Positions 1 through 6,134 of a stretch of 10,435 nucleotides of DNA are shown here, one piece after another. The position numbers were made by a program, and so were the translations under genes. The stretch's first letter is position 1, and every line of letters begins with the position of its first letter. Below the pieces are notes generated by a model. That model was given only the letters and a program-made list of their open reading frames with translations. It had not been told where the DNA came from and did no database searches. Source of the DNA: Desulfosarcina sp. (GTDB taxonomy: Bacteria > Desulfobacterota > Desulfobacteria > Desulfobacterales > Desulfosarcinaceae); contig JAGTUY010000467.1 of NCBI GenBank assembly GCA_018224455.1, forward strand, positions 1 through 10,435. The letters are read 5' to 3'.

Positions 1-1
1 C

Positions 2-1219
2 CAGGCGGAAAGCCGCTTCGCGCGCAAGAACTACTTTTACCCGGACCTGCCCAAGGGCTACCAGATCTCCCAATACGAACTGCCCATCGCCACCGACGGT
101 TACCTGGACATCGAGATTGACGGGCGCTCCCTGCGTATCGGCATCACCCGCATTCACATGGAAGAGGATGCCGGAAAGCTCATCCACGATCCGGACCGCC
201 CGGTCAGCCGGGTCGACCTGAACCGAACCGGCGTGCCGCTGATGGAAATCGTCAGCGAGCCGGACATCCGCAGCCCCGAGGCCGCCGGCGAGTACCTGCG
301 CCGGCTCCGTTCCATCCTGCGATACCTGGATATCAGCGACGGCAACATGGAGGAGGGCAGCTTCCGCTGCGACGCCAACGTTTCCATCATGCCCGAGGGG
401 TCGAGCGTCTTCGGCACCCGGACCGAAGTCAAAAACCTCAACTCTTTCAAGCACGTGGAAAAAGCCATCTATTATGAGATCGCCCGCCAGAAGGAGATCC
501 TTCTCGACGGCGGCCAGGTGGTCCAGGAGACCCGCCTGTGGCAGCCGGACAAGGGGCAGACGGTGTCCATGCGCGGCAAGGAAGATGCCCATGATTACCG
601 CTATTTCCCCGATCCGGACCTGCTGCCCCTGGTGATCGACCCGGACTGGATCGCGCGCATGCGCGCGCAGATGCCCGAGCTTCCCGCCGAGCGCCAGGCC
701 CGGTATGTGGCAGACTACGGCCTGCCATCCGCCGATGCCCGGGTATTGACCGGCAGCCGCGAACTGGCCGACTATTTCGAAGCCTGCCTGACTGAATTCG
801 ATCAGCCCAAAACGGTGGCCAACTGGGTCATGGGCGACCTGCTGGGCCTGCTCAACGCCACGGGTGTGGAAATCGAAAGCACACCGGTCTCTCCCGAAAA
901 CCTGGCCGGCCTGCTGAAGCTGCTGGATGCGGACGTGATCAGCGGCAAAATCGCCAAAACGGTCTTCGAAGCCATGGCCGCCACCGGCCAGCCGGCTGAA
1001 ACCATCGTCGAGGAAAAAGGACTGGTCCAGGTATCCGACACCACGGCCATCGATCCCATTGTCGATGCGGTCATCGCCGGCAACCCTGATGAAGTGCAGC
1101 GCTATCGCGGCGGCCAGAAAAAGCTGATGGGCTTTTTTGTCGGCCAGGTCATGAAGGCCACCAAGGGGAAGGCGAATCCGAAGATCGTGAATGAGATACT
1201 GAGGGAGAAGCTGGGATAA
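2..1219 (+). CDS. gatB: Aspartyl/glutamyl-tRNA amidotransferase subunit B (5'-truncated)
   Basis: GatB is the kinase/transamidase subunit of the GatCAB complex. In the cytoplasm the complex converts mischarged Glu-tRNA(Gln) or Asp-tRNA(Asn) to the amidated form, using ammonia delivered from GatA. The frame is open from base 2, and 405 residues are visible. GatB is usually about 475 residues, so roughly 70 N-terminal residues lie outside the window. Visible hallmarks, numbered from the first visible residue: RKNYFYPDLPKGYQIS at about 8-23, HMEEDAGKL at 52-60, and the family signature VDLNRTGVPLMEIVSEPD at 71-88. RCDANVSI (122-129), EVKNLNSF and GKEDAHDYRYFPDPDL follow. The last 140 or so residues form the helical YqeY-like tRNA-binding tail, ending in a TAA. 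An ATG at 158 lies inside the conserved catalytic domain and is not the start. gatC/gatA, if linked, would be upstream. The downstream gene is a separate accessory module. Confidence 0.97.
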   Translation, partial: QAESRFARKNYFYPDLPKGYQISQYELPIATDGYLDIEIDGRSLRIGITRIHMEEDAGKLIHDPDRPVSRVDLNRTGVPLMEIVSEPDIRSPEAAGEYLRRLRSILRYLDISDGNMEEGSFRCDANVSIMPEGSSVFGTRTEVKNLNSFKHVEKAIYYEIARQKEILLDGGQVVQETRLWQPDKGQTVSMRGKEDAHDYRYFPDPDLLPLVIDPDWIARMRAQMPELPAERQARYVADYGLPSADARVLTGSRELADYFEACLTEFDQPKTVANWVMGDLLGLLNATGVEIESTPVSPENLAGLLKLLDADVISGKIAKTVFEAMAATGQPAETIVEEKGLVQVSDTTAIDPIVDAVIAGNPDEVQRYRGGQKKLMGFFVGQVMKATKGKANPKIVNEILREKLG

Positions 1220-1227
1220 ACAATGGT

Positions 1228-1281
1228 TATTGACTTCCATATCTTTATGTGTAAGTTTTTGTGTAAAAAAGGAGTCAGAAA
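1228..1281 (+). promoter_or_regulatory. Putative vapBC promoter/operator and ribosome binding site
   Basis: The 62 bases between gatB and vapB contain a -35-like TTGACT at 1230-1235. A weak -10-like TAAGTT lies at 1252-1257 (16-base spacing, only 3 of 6 consensus matches). Two direct copies of GTGTAA occur at 1249-1254 and 1261-1266, 12 bases apart, about one helical turn. Ribbon-helix-helix antitoxins commonly bind paired short half-sites and repress their own operon, so this is a candidate operator (inference). A strong Shine-Dalgarno AAGGAG at 1269-1274 fixes the ATG at 1282. Confidence 0.4.
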
Positions 1282-1482
1282 ATGCCTACCAACCTTGCCA
1301 TAGACGACCAATTAATCAATGAGGCTAAAAAAATCAGCGGGTTGAAAACAAAAAAAGCCGTCGTAACAGAGGCATTGAAAGAGTACATCCAACGCCGGAA
1401 ACAGATGGAAGTCATCCAATTGTTTGGCAAAATTGATTTCGACCCTGATTACGATTACAAAACCCAACGAAACGTTGAATAA
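1282..1482 (+). CDS. vapB: VapB-family antitoxin (ribbon-helix-helix)
   Basis: A 66-residue protein that looks like the antitoxin of a type II VapBC module. It would bind and neutralise the PIN-domain toxin encoded next and repress the operon as a dimer. The N-terminus (TNLAIDDQLINEAKKISG) followed by KTKKAVVTEALKEYIQRRKQ fits a short beta strand plus two helices of the VapB ribbon-helix-helix type, about residues 1-40. The tail LFGKIDFDPDYDYKTQR (about 46-64) is the acidic/aromatic segment that in this family wraps into the toxin active site. The start is supported by AAGGAG eight bases upstream. Its stop codon overlaps the toxin start (TAATG), indicating translational coupling. The pair is AT-richer than gatB, consistent with acquisition by transfer. 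Family assignment is from recognised sequence pattern only. Confidence 0.88.
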   Translation: MPTNLAIDDQLINEAKKISGLKTKKAVVTEALKEYIQRRKQMEVIQLFGKIDFDPDYDYKTQRNVE

Positions 1483-1898
1483 TGAAAATAATTGTCGATA
1501 CCTGCATCTGGTCTCTCGCTCTGCGCAGAAACAACCCAATTGCAGGCGCTGAGACAGACGTTTTAAATGAATTGATTGTTGACGGGCGTGTTCAAATGAT
1601 CGGAGCCATCCGGCAGGAAATTTTGTCCGGCATCAAATCAGAGGCGCAGTATAGACAGCTTCGCAATACACTGAGAGCGTTCCCGGATCTAAAACAGGCT
1701 CCAGACGACTTTGAACTGGCGGCCCGGTTTTTTTATACCTGCCGCTCAAATGGCATCCAAGGTTCCAATACGGACTTTCTTATTTGTGCCACCGCCGTTC
1801 GTCATAAAATGACCGTCTTAACCAACGATAACGACTTTTTTCTTTTTAAAAAGCATATAGATGTTACGATCTTCCCAACGCAATCGATGCAGCATTAG
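1482..1898 (+). CDS. vapC: VapC-family toxin, PIN-domain ribonuclease
   Basis: A 138-residue PIN-domain protein, a normal VapC length. VapC toxins are Mg2+-dependent endoribonucleases, typically cutting tRNA or rRNA, held inactive by VapB. The acidic metal-binding set is visible: D6 in IIVDTCIWS, E46 in AIRQEILSG, D98 in NTDFLICATAV, and D116/D118 in TNDNDF. All expected positions are filled, so the toxin appears intact. The fold starts with the usual hydrophobic strand (KIIVDT) and ends with the strand VTIFPT. The ATG overlaps the last base of the vapB stop, so the two are translated as one unit. Cellular target cannot be told from sequence. A palindromic repeat cluster begins four bases after the stop. 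Confidence 0.92.
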   Translation: MKIIVDTCIWSLALRRNNPIAGAETDVLNELIVDGRVQMIGAIRQEILSGIKSEAQYRQLRNTLRAFPDLKQAPDDFELAARFFYTCRSNGIQGSNTDFLICATAVRHKMTVLTNDNDFFLFKKHIDVTIFPTQSMQH

Positions 1899-1901
1899 CT
1901 A

Positions 1902-1962
1902 ATGAAATCGTAAAAGTCGAATTTTCCTTTTGCCTGTCATTCCCGCGTAGGCGGGAATCCAG
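1902..1962 (+). repeat. Palindromic repeat copy A (forward)
   Basis: The outer arm ATGAAATCGTAAAAGTCGAA (1902-1921) is followed by the hairpin unit TGTCATTCCCGC..GCGGGAATCCAG (1935-1962). The stem ATTCCCGC (1939-1946) pairs perfectly with GCGGGAAT (1951-1958) around a GTAG loop. It begins right after the vapC stop and has no U-run, so it is a dispersed repeat rather than a classical terminator. Copies B-E share both the hairpin and the outer arm. Confidence 0.85.
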
Positions 1963-1978
1963 TGTTATCAAATGCCTG

Positions 1979-2030
1979 TAGATCCCCGCGCGGGAATGAC
2001 ACGTCTGGGGCTTCTACGGGGCCATCAAAT
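1979..2030 (-). repeat. Palindromic repeat copy B (reverse)
   Basis: Reverse-oriented partner of copy A, separated from it by only about 16-18 bases. It contains the collapsed hairpin CCCGCGCGGG (1985-1994), then AATGACA, then GTCTGGGGCTTCTAC and CCATCAAAT. On the minus strand this reads as the same outer arm (TTTGATGG, then GTAGAAGCC) as in the forward copies. A plus B thus form a compact two-hairpin element. Confidence 0.75.
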
Positions 2031-2072
2031 TTATTGAATCGTAAGAGCAATGTCATCCCCGTGGGGATCCAG
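2031..2072 (+). repeat. Palindromic repeat copy C (forward, upstream of the GIY-YIG gene)
   Basis: TTGAATCGTAAGAGCA (2034-2049) is the outer arm. The shortened hairpin TGTCATCCCCGTGGGGATCCAG (2051-2072, given here in two parts: TGTCATCCCCGT / GGGGATCCAG) follows. It abuts copy B directly and ends four bases before the nuclease start codon. Confidence 0.8.
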
Positions 2073-2076
2073 AACA

Positions 2077-2370
2077 ATGTCTGACAAGCAATATTATATC
2101 TACATCATTTGCAATAAAAGAAATGGAACGCTCTATACCGGTGTCACATCCAATTTAATCAAACGAATCTGGCAGCACAAAAATGAGGCCGTCGAAGGAT
2201 TTACCAAACAATATAGTCTTAAACGCTTGGTTCATTTCGAACAGTACCAAGACGTCAAAGAGGCGATTCTCAGAGAAAAACGGATTAAAAAGTGGAATCG
2301 CCAGTGGAAAATCAATTTAATCGAACAGAACAATCCCAACTGGGATGACCTTTATCAACAAATGGTGTAG
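2077..2370 (+). CDS. Small GIY-YIG nuclease (COG2827/UPF0213-like)
   Basis: A 97-residue single-domain GIY-YIG endonuclease. Family members cut DNA with one divalent metal ion; the free-standing small proteins have mostly unknown roles. The split motif is visible as YYIYI (6-10) and LYTGVT (19-24). The conserved arginine is R30 in LIKRIWQHK, and the helix with the metal-binding glutamate is EAILREKRIKKW (62-73; E67 most likely). The end NPNWDDLY (86-93) is typical of this subfamily. I chose the ATG at 2077. An in-frame ATG at 2050 would add nine residues encoded entirely by repeat copy C and is probably not used. No good Shine-Dalgarno precedes 2077, so expression may be low or depend on the repeat hairpin. 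The gene is AT-rich and lies between inverted copies C and D. Confidence 0.9.
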   Translation: MSDKQYYIYIICNKRNGTLYTGVTSNLIKRIWQHKNEAVEGFTKQYSLKRLVHFEQYQDVKEAILREKRIKKWNRQWKINLIEQNNPNWDDLYQQMV

Positions 2371-2375
2371 ATAAA

Positions 2376-2433
2376 TGGATTCCCGCTTTCGCGGGAATGA
2401 CATGTCTGGTGGCTTTTTACCTGTCCGTCAAAT
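2376..2433 (-). repeat. Palindromic repeat copy D (reverse, downstream of the GIY-YIG gene)
   Basis: Starts six bases after the nuclease stop codon. The hairpin is ATTCCCGC (2379-2386), loop TTTC, GCGGGAAT (2391-2398), then GACA. The arm GTCTGGTGGCTTTTTAC and CCGTCAAAT follows, the inverse of the forward outer arm. It mirrors copy C, so C and D act as imperfect terminal inverted repeats around the gene. Confidence 0.85.
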
Positions 2434-2456
2434 GAGGCATCCAGCAAAAAAGACCC

Positions 2457-2526
2457 AATTTTGATGGAATCGTAAAAAGTCGAAATCTAAGATTTATTGT
2501 CATCCCCACGCAAGGCAGGGATCCAG
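2457..2526 (+). repeat. Palindromic repeat copy E (forward)
   Basis: Outer arm TTTTGATGGAATCGTAAAAA plus GTCGAAATC (2459-2487), then the degenerate hairpin TGTCATCCCC..GGGATCCAG (2498-2526), whose loop is longer than in A or D. It ends 41 bases before the start of the propeller-protein gene, so that gene's promoter must lie in or beyond the repeat, or in the short AT-rich remainder. Confidence 0.8.
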
Positions 2527-2567
2527 AAATAAAAAACTTTTGATCCAATCAAATACAGGAGATCCCT

Positions 2568-4283
2568 TTGAAGACCCAATCCCATAAACCACGTAACCTG
2601 TTGATGTTGTTTTCCTTTGTGTTGATGTGTGCTATTACCGCAACCCCCGCCCTCGCCGCCCCTGCCCGGGTGGCCATCCTGCCCTTCGCCATCAACGCCG
2701 AAAAAGACATGACCTTTCTTCAAGAGGGCATTATGGACATGTTGGGGTCCCGGTTGGCCTGGCGGGACAAGGTGGAGGTGATCAATAAAAATGAAACCAA
2801 GGCCGCCCTGGCAACGGTTGAAGGCATCGATGGGGAGAGCCGGGCGCTGCTGGTGGGCGGCAAACTCCAGGCCGACTTTGTGCTTTTCGGCAGCCTGACG
2901 GTATTCGGCGAAAGCGTGAGCATCGACGCCCGGATGGTGGATGTGACCGGCCAACAGGCCCCTGTGCCCTTTTTCGCCCAGACCCGCGGCATGGGCGAGG
3001 TGATTCCCCAGATCAACCAGTTCGCCAGCACCATCAACACGACCGTATTCGGCCGCGAGGTTGTCCAGCGGCCGGCGGCAGTGCAGGCCGGCACCGCGCC
3101 GGCCGCTGGGGTCCAACCGGCGGCGCCGCTCCAAGACCCGCGCATGCACCCGGAAAAGCTGCTGCAGTCCGGGGTGCAGGGTGAATCCCCGGCGCCCGGT
3201 GCCGGTCAGAGCGATGCCCCCAACCCCGCCTTTGTCTCCACAGCAGCGGCAGGAACCGCTGCCGATACCCGCAATTACTGGAAAAGCCGCAATTTTAGGA
3301 CCTTGATCACCGGTCTGGGTATCGCCGACGTGGACCAGGACGGACAACAGGAGGTCGTTCTGGTTTCTGAAAAACTGGTCTCCATCTACCGCATGGAGAA
3401 CCAGCGGTTGGTCAAATCCTCCGAAATTGCCGAAACCCGCACCAGCACCTACCTCAGCGTGGATGTCGGTGATATCAACAGCAATGGAACCCCTGAAATT
3501 TATATCAACAGCCTGGGGCCCAACCGCACGACCGTGGATTCTTTCGTCATGGAATATACCGGCGGGGAATTTAAGGTTATATCTGCCGGCAGCAACTGGT
3601 ACTACCGGGTTGCCCAAACCAACGACAAGGGGACCTTGCTTTTAGGCCAGCGGCAGCTGATGGGGGACGATTCGGTTTTCAACGGCCCCATCCATGAAAT
3701 GAACTGGCAGGGCGATCGTATCGTTCCGGGAACGCAGCTTTTGACCGGCGGCAAAGCCAATCTGATGGGCCTGACCTACGCTGATATCACCAGCACCGGC
3801 CAGAGTGCCATCATTGCCTATTCGGACTGGGACCGCATCCGCGTTTACAGCAGCGGCAGCGAGATGATCTGGGAAGACGGCGACCGATCCGGCGGAAACA
3901 CCGCCTACTTCACGCTTGCTAAAACCGACCGGGGCTATCAGAACCAGCAGTTTTTCCCCCTGCGCATCCGGGCCACCGACATCGACCGGAACGGCAAGCC
4001 CGAGATCATGGTGGCCCGGCATGATGAGCTGGCCAGGAACATGCTCAAGGATTTCCGCTCCTTCAGCAAGGCCCGCGTCGAGTCCATGCAATGGGACGGC
4101 CTCGGGCTGGCGACCCAGTGGAAAACCCAGAATTTCAGCGGCCGGGTCAGCGATTTCGCGGTTGGGGATCTCGACAATGACGGCCAGGATGAGCTGGTCA
4201 TCGCCGTGGTGTCCAAAGAGGGTGCCGTCGCTTTTATGGATGCGGTCAGCAGCATCATTGCCTTCGATCTGAACGTTCAGTAG
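2568..4283 (+). CDS. Exported FG-GAP/VCBS-repeat protein with TolB/LpoB-like N-terminal domain
   Basis: A 571-residue exported protein of unknown function. Start is TTG, with GGAG at 2558-2561 six bases upstream. Residues 1-30 are a signal peptide: charged MKTQSHKPRN, hydrophobic core, ending PALA before AP, a signal peptidase I site. Residues 32-163 (RVAILPFAI, then a region ending QFASTINTTVFGR) resemble the alpha/beta N-terminal domain of TolB/LpoB/FlgO-like envelope proteins. A Pro/Ala-rich linker spans about 168-235. From about 243 to the end are propeller blades with calcium-type loops: DVDQDGQQE (254-262), DINSNGTPE (302-310), a degenerate DITSTGQSA (406-414), DIDRNGKPE (471-479) and DLDNDGQDE (534-542). 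Integrin-type FG-GAP/VCBS blades usually mediate binding in the periplasm or outside the cell. It stands alone; no partner gene is adjacent. Role not assigned. Confidence 0.85.
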   Translation: MKTQSHKPRNLLMLFSFVLMCAITATPALAAPARVAILPFAINAEKDMTFLQEGIMDMLGSRLAWRDKVEVINKNETKAALATVEGIDGESRALLVGGKLQADFVLFGSLTVFGESVSIDARMVDVTGQQAPVPFFAQTRGMGEVIPQINQFASTINTTVFGREVVQRPAAVQAGTAPAAGVQPAAPLQDPRMHPEKLLQSGVQGESPAPGAGQSDAPNPAFVSTAAAGTAADTRNYWKSRNFRTLITGLGIADVDQDGQQEVVLVSEKLVSIYRMENQRLVKSSEIAETRTSTYLSVDVGDINSNGTPEIYINSLGPNRTTVDSFVMEYTGGEFKVISAGSNWYYRVAQTNDKGTLLLGQRQLMGDDSVFNGPIHEMNWQGDRIVPGTQLLTGGKANLMGLTYADITSTGQSAIIAYSDWDRIRVYSSGSEMIWEDGDRSGGNTAYFTLAKTDRGYQNQQFFPLRIRATDIDRNGKPEIMVARHDELARNMLKDFRSFSKARVESMQWDGLGLATQWKTQNFSGRVSDFAVGDLDNDGQDELVIAVVSKEGAVAFMDAVSSIIAFDLNVQ

Positions 4284-4314
4284 CCGGTTCGACCTAACGC
4301 CGCCCCCATGTTAA

Positions 4315-4357
4315 AACATAAACGCCCTGCGCCAGTCAGGTGTAGGTCGTTTATGTT
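4315..4357. repeat. Inverted repeat with nested stem downstream of the propeller gene
   Basis: AACATAAACG (4315-4324) is perfectly complementary to CGTTTATGTT (4348-4357). Within the 23-base loop, CCTG (4326-4329) can pair with CAGG (4337-4340). It lies 32 bases after the propeller-gene stop. It lacks a U-run, so it is not a textbook terminator but could protect the 3' end of the mRNA. Confidence 0.6.
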
Positions 4358-4410
4358 GGCTTGGCCGGGCGCTGGCCCGGCGCACGGTTTGAGCTGCCTG
4401 CTGTTAATAA

Positions 4411-4456
4411 GAAGTTCCAAATTCCAAGCACCAAATCTCAAATAAATGCCAATATT
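4411..4456 (-). repeat. AAATTCCAAGCACCAAAT-type dispersed repeat, copy 1
   Basis: Contains CAAGCACCAAAT (4425-4436), flanked by TTCCAAATTC and CTCAAATAAAT. It is the reverse complement of the core shared by the copies near 4774 and 8641. A low-complexity A/T-plus-C repeat that I associate with deltaproteobacterial genomes; origin unknown. Confidence 0.6.
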
Positions 4457-4462
4457 GAATCC

Positions 4463-4484
4463 TCCCCGCCGCAAGCAGCGGGGA
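4463..4484. repeat. GC-rich hairpin
   Basis: TCCCCGC (4463-4469) pairs with GCGGGGA (4478-4484) around CGCAAGCA. It has no following T-run, so it is read as a repeat-type palindrome within the intergenic repeat cluster rather than a terminator. Confidence 0.5.
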
Positions 4485-4603
4485 ATGCGCTCGCTATCGC
4501 GGTTCAAATCTCAAACCAGGTCGGTAGGCCGCTTCGGGGGGTTGCGTTGGCTTTTTCATCAGTAGAAACAGCATCAACGGGAGCTTTGTCTTTCCGGGGC
4601 AGG

Positions 4604-4670
4604 GGAGGCTTCCAGTCGCGATGGGCTTTAGCCGATTTCGATACCGAATCGCGGCTGGAAGCCGCTCCTA
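4604..4670. repeat. GGCTGGAAGCC repeat as an inverted pair
   Basis: GGAGGCTTCCAGTCGCGAT (4604-4622) faces ATCGCGGCTGGAAGCCGCTC (4648-4667; element to 4670) across about 25 bases. The right copy is itself a hairpin, GCGGCT-GGA-AGCCGC. Single copies of the right-hand unit recur at 7900-7920 and 8590-8610, nearly identical over 21 bases. Confidence 0.75.
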
Positions 4671-4773
4671 ATCAGTAGGGAAACTGAGCATGAATTCTTC
4701 CTACCCGTAGTAAAGACCATGGCCATCTGTGGTGAACGAGATGAACTACACAGACAAGCTGATGCCGGCCATT

Positions 4774-4832
4774 GGTTTGGAACTTGGATATTGGAATTTT
4801 TTTGGGATTTGGTGCTTGTGATTTGAAATTTA
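4774..4832 (+). repeat. TTTGGTGCTTG-type dispersed repeat, copy 2
   Basis: ATTTGGTGCTTG (4807-4818), embedded in TTGGAACTTGGATATTGG and TTTGGGATTTG. Same family as the copy at 8641-8705, and inverted relative to the copy at 4411-4456. Confidence 0.6.
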
Positions 4833-4920
4833 CCCCCTTGGCTTTTCCCAATTAGCCAAAATCGATGATGTCCCCGATATCTTTCTATCGTATCTGGACC
4901 CTCCCGCTTGCGGGTATAAA

Positions 4921-4950
4921 AAAAAACCCGGGGCCAAAGCCCCGGGTTTT
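4921..4950 (-). terminator. Rho-independent terminator of the porin gene (bidirectional)
   Basis: AAAAACCCGGGGC (4921-4933), loop CAAA, GCCCCGGGTTTTT (4938-4950): a perfect 13-base-pair inverted repeat with T-runs on both strands. It lies 41 bases beyond the porin stop codon in the minus direction. The symmetric A/T ends would also stop plus-strand transcription coming from the propeller gene. Confidence 0.93.
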
Positions 4951-4990
4951 TGTTTTTGGAAAAGCTTCTAAAACCACCGCAAGGCGGCGA

Positions 4991-6007
4991 TTAGAAGTTG
5001 ATCTGCCATTTGGCGCCTGCGTAGAAACGTTCGGGCTCCTCAGGAGATGCATCCTCACTAATTGTTATCATGCCGATTTCAGGAACGATGAAGAAACCCT
5101 TGGTGATGTTGATAGTGGCGTTCAGGTAGATCTGCTGGGCATCTTGTTTATTGTTGCTGTTGTCCAACTCGGCCTCTTCATAACCGTAACCGGCCTCGAG
5201 GGTGATCATTTCGGAGACATTGAAACCAACCACGGCCAGCCAGCCAAAGGCGTCATTGTCCAGCGTATCGGTGGCCGTGAATCCTGCATCTTGGTCAATG
5301 TACGGCTGGTAGGCGCCGTAGTTGCCCAGGTTCTGACCGATATGGGCGCCCAGGTTGACAAAAACCGGGCCGAAGTTCATGCCGGCGCCGATGCCAACAA
5401 CGTAGGAGTCAACATCGTAATTCACACCAGCCTGTGTGATTTCATAGGTGTGGTAGCCGGCGAAACCTTTCATATTGAACATGTCAGTCTTGAAGGTGTA
5501 AGCCGCTTCGATTTTGGGGATGTTAACATCAAGATCCTGGTCACCGACGCCGTCAACGTCAGGCTTGATCAGAGCCAGCTCGAAGCCGCCGCCGAAGCCG
5601 ACATGGATCATGGGCAGACGACCCTCATAAAACTCACCGATGCCCAGCAGGTCGCCGTCACCGTCGAAGACGCTGTTGGAAGCGAAGATGGCGCTGGGGG
5701 CATAGGTCTGGCCGATGAGCAGCTTGCCGGCGCCGAAGTTGTAGGTACCGTAGAGCATACGTTTGCCGAAGGAGTCGCTCATCTCGAAGCGGCCGCCGAT
5801 TTCGTCGTTGAACTTGACGTTGGCGCCGATACGGCTGTTGCCCTGCTGGGCCCACTGCAGGTCTGTGTCACTGCTAACATCGGCCTCGTCGGGATCATCA
5901 TCGATCCAGAAGGTGGCGAAGCGGGCGCTGCCATAAAAGTTCCAATCGGCGGCCATGGCCGGAGTGGCCAGGCAGAGAATCGCAAAAATGATAAATAGTT
6001 TTTTCAT
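4991..6007 (-). CDS. Outer-membrane porin-like beta-barrel protein
   Basis: A 338-residue outer-membrane protein, probably a general diffusion porin. Residues 1-19 are a signal peptide (MKKLFIIFAI core, cleavage after AMA). The mature part starts ADWNFYGSARFATFWI, the usual first strand of porins of this type. It then alternates aromatic-rich strands with acidic loops, for example DDDPDEADVSSDTD (about 36-49) and FDGDGD (about 114-119). It ends GAKWQINF; the C-terminal phenylalanine is the BAM recognition signal. Length suits a 16-strand trimeric porin (inference; strands were not counted). There is one in-frame start with a strong AAGGAGG 10 bases upstream (6018-6024 on the plus strand). It is monocistronic, with a promoter at 6171-6200 and a strong terminator at 4921-4950, as expected for an abundant protein. 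No close named homologue is recognised. Confidence 0.85.
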   Translation of the reverse strand: MKKLFIIFAILCLATPAMAADWNFYGSARFATFWIDDDPDEADVSSDTDLQWAQQGNSRIGANVKFNDEIGGRFEMSDSFGKRMLYGTYNFGAGKLLIGQTYAPSAIFASNSVFDGDGDLLGIGEFYEGRLPMIHVGFGGGFELALIKPDVDGVGDQDLDVNIPKIEAAYTFKTDMFNMKGFAGYHTYEITQAGVNYDVDSYVVGIGAGMNFGPVFVNLGAHIGQNLGNYGAYQPYIDQDAGFTATDTLDNDAFGWLAVVGFNVSEMITLEAGYGYEEAELDNSNNKQDAQQIYLNATINITKGFFIVPEIGMITISEDASPEEPERFYAGAKWQINF

Positions 6008-6134
6008 CTGGGTCTTTCCTCCTTAACGATTGTAATCTGATTTACTGCAACCTAATAATTGTCATTGTATTGCATTTTAACCGGTACTGCGCGCTGCTCT
6101 CGAACCACCTCCTTTCCGTTGGTATTTATTTTAA

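Larger units (their letters stand above)
4284..4920. other. Repeat-rich non-coding stretch
   Basis: No credible gene on either strand. Open frames here are short, of biased composition, and run through repeats. The stretch holds an inverted repeat (4315-4357), a GC hairpin GGCCGGGCGCTGGCCCGG (4363-4380), a second hairpin (4463-4484), two copies of a TTTGGTGCTTG-type repeat in opposite orientation, and an inverted pair of the GGCTGGAAGCC repeat. It ends with a small CCCGC/GCGGG hairpin (4903-4914) next to the porin terminator. It separates the ends of two converging genes, a position tolerant of insertions. Confidence 0.7.

Noticed and set aside
1935..1962. Rho-independent terminator of vapBC
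   Set aside because: A good hairpin but no T-run, and the same hairpin recurs four times nearby in both orientations.
1902..2526. CRISPR array
   Set aside because: The repeats alternate in orientation, vary in length and lack regular unique spacers; they are dispersed palindromes.
2487..3617. 376-codon minus-strand open frame opposite the propeller-protein gene
   Set aside because: Shadow frame. The plus strand encodes a signal peptide and repeated DxDxDG loops, and the minus frame shows no domain.
4290..4362. Possible integron attC site (CCTAAC near an imperfect inverted structure)
   Set aside because: The required complementary GTTRRRY end is not found at the right place, and no integrase or cassette array is present.
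4865..5998. 377-codon plus-strand open frame opposite the porin gene
   Set aside because: Shadow of the porin. The minus strand has signal peptide, ribosome binding site, terminator and barrel-type sequence; the plus frame has none.
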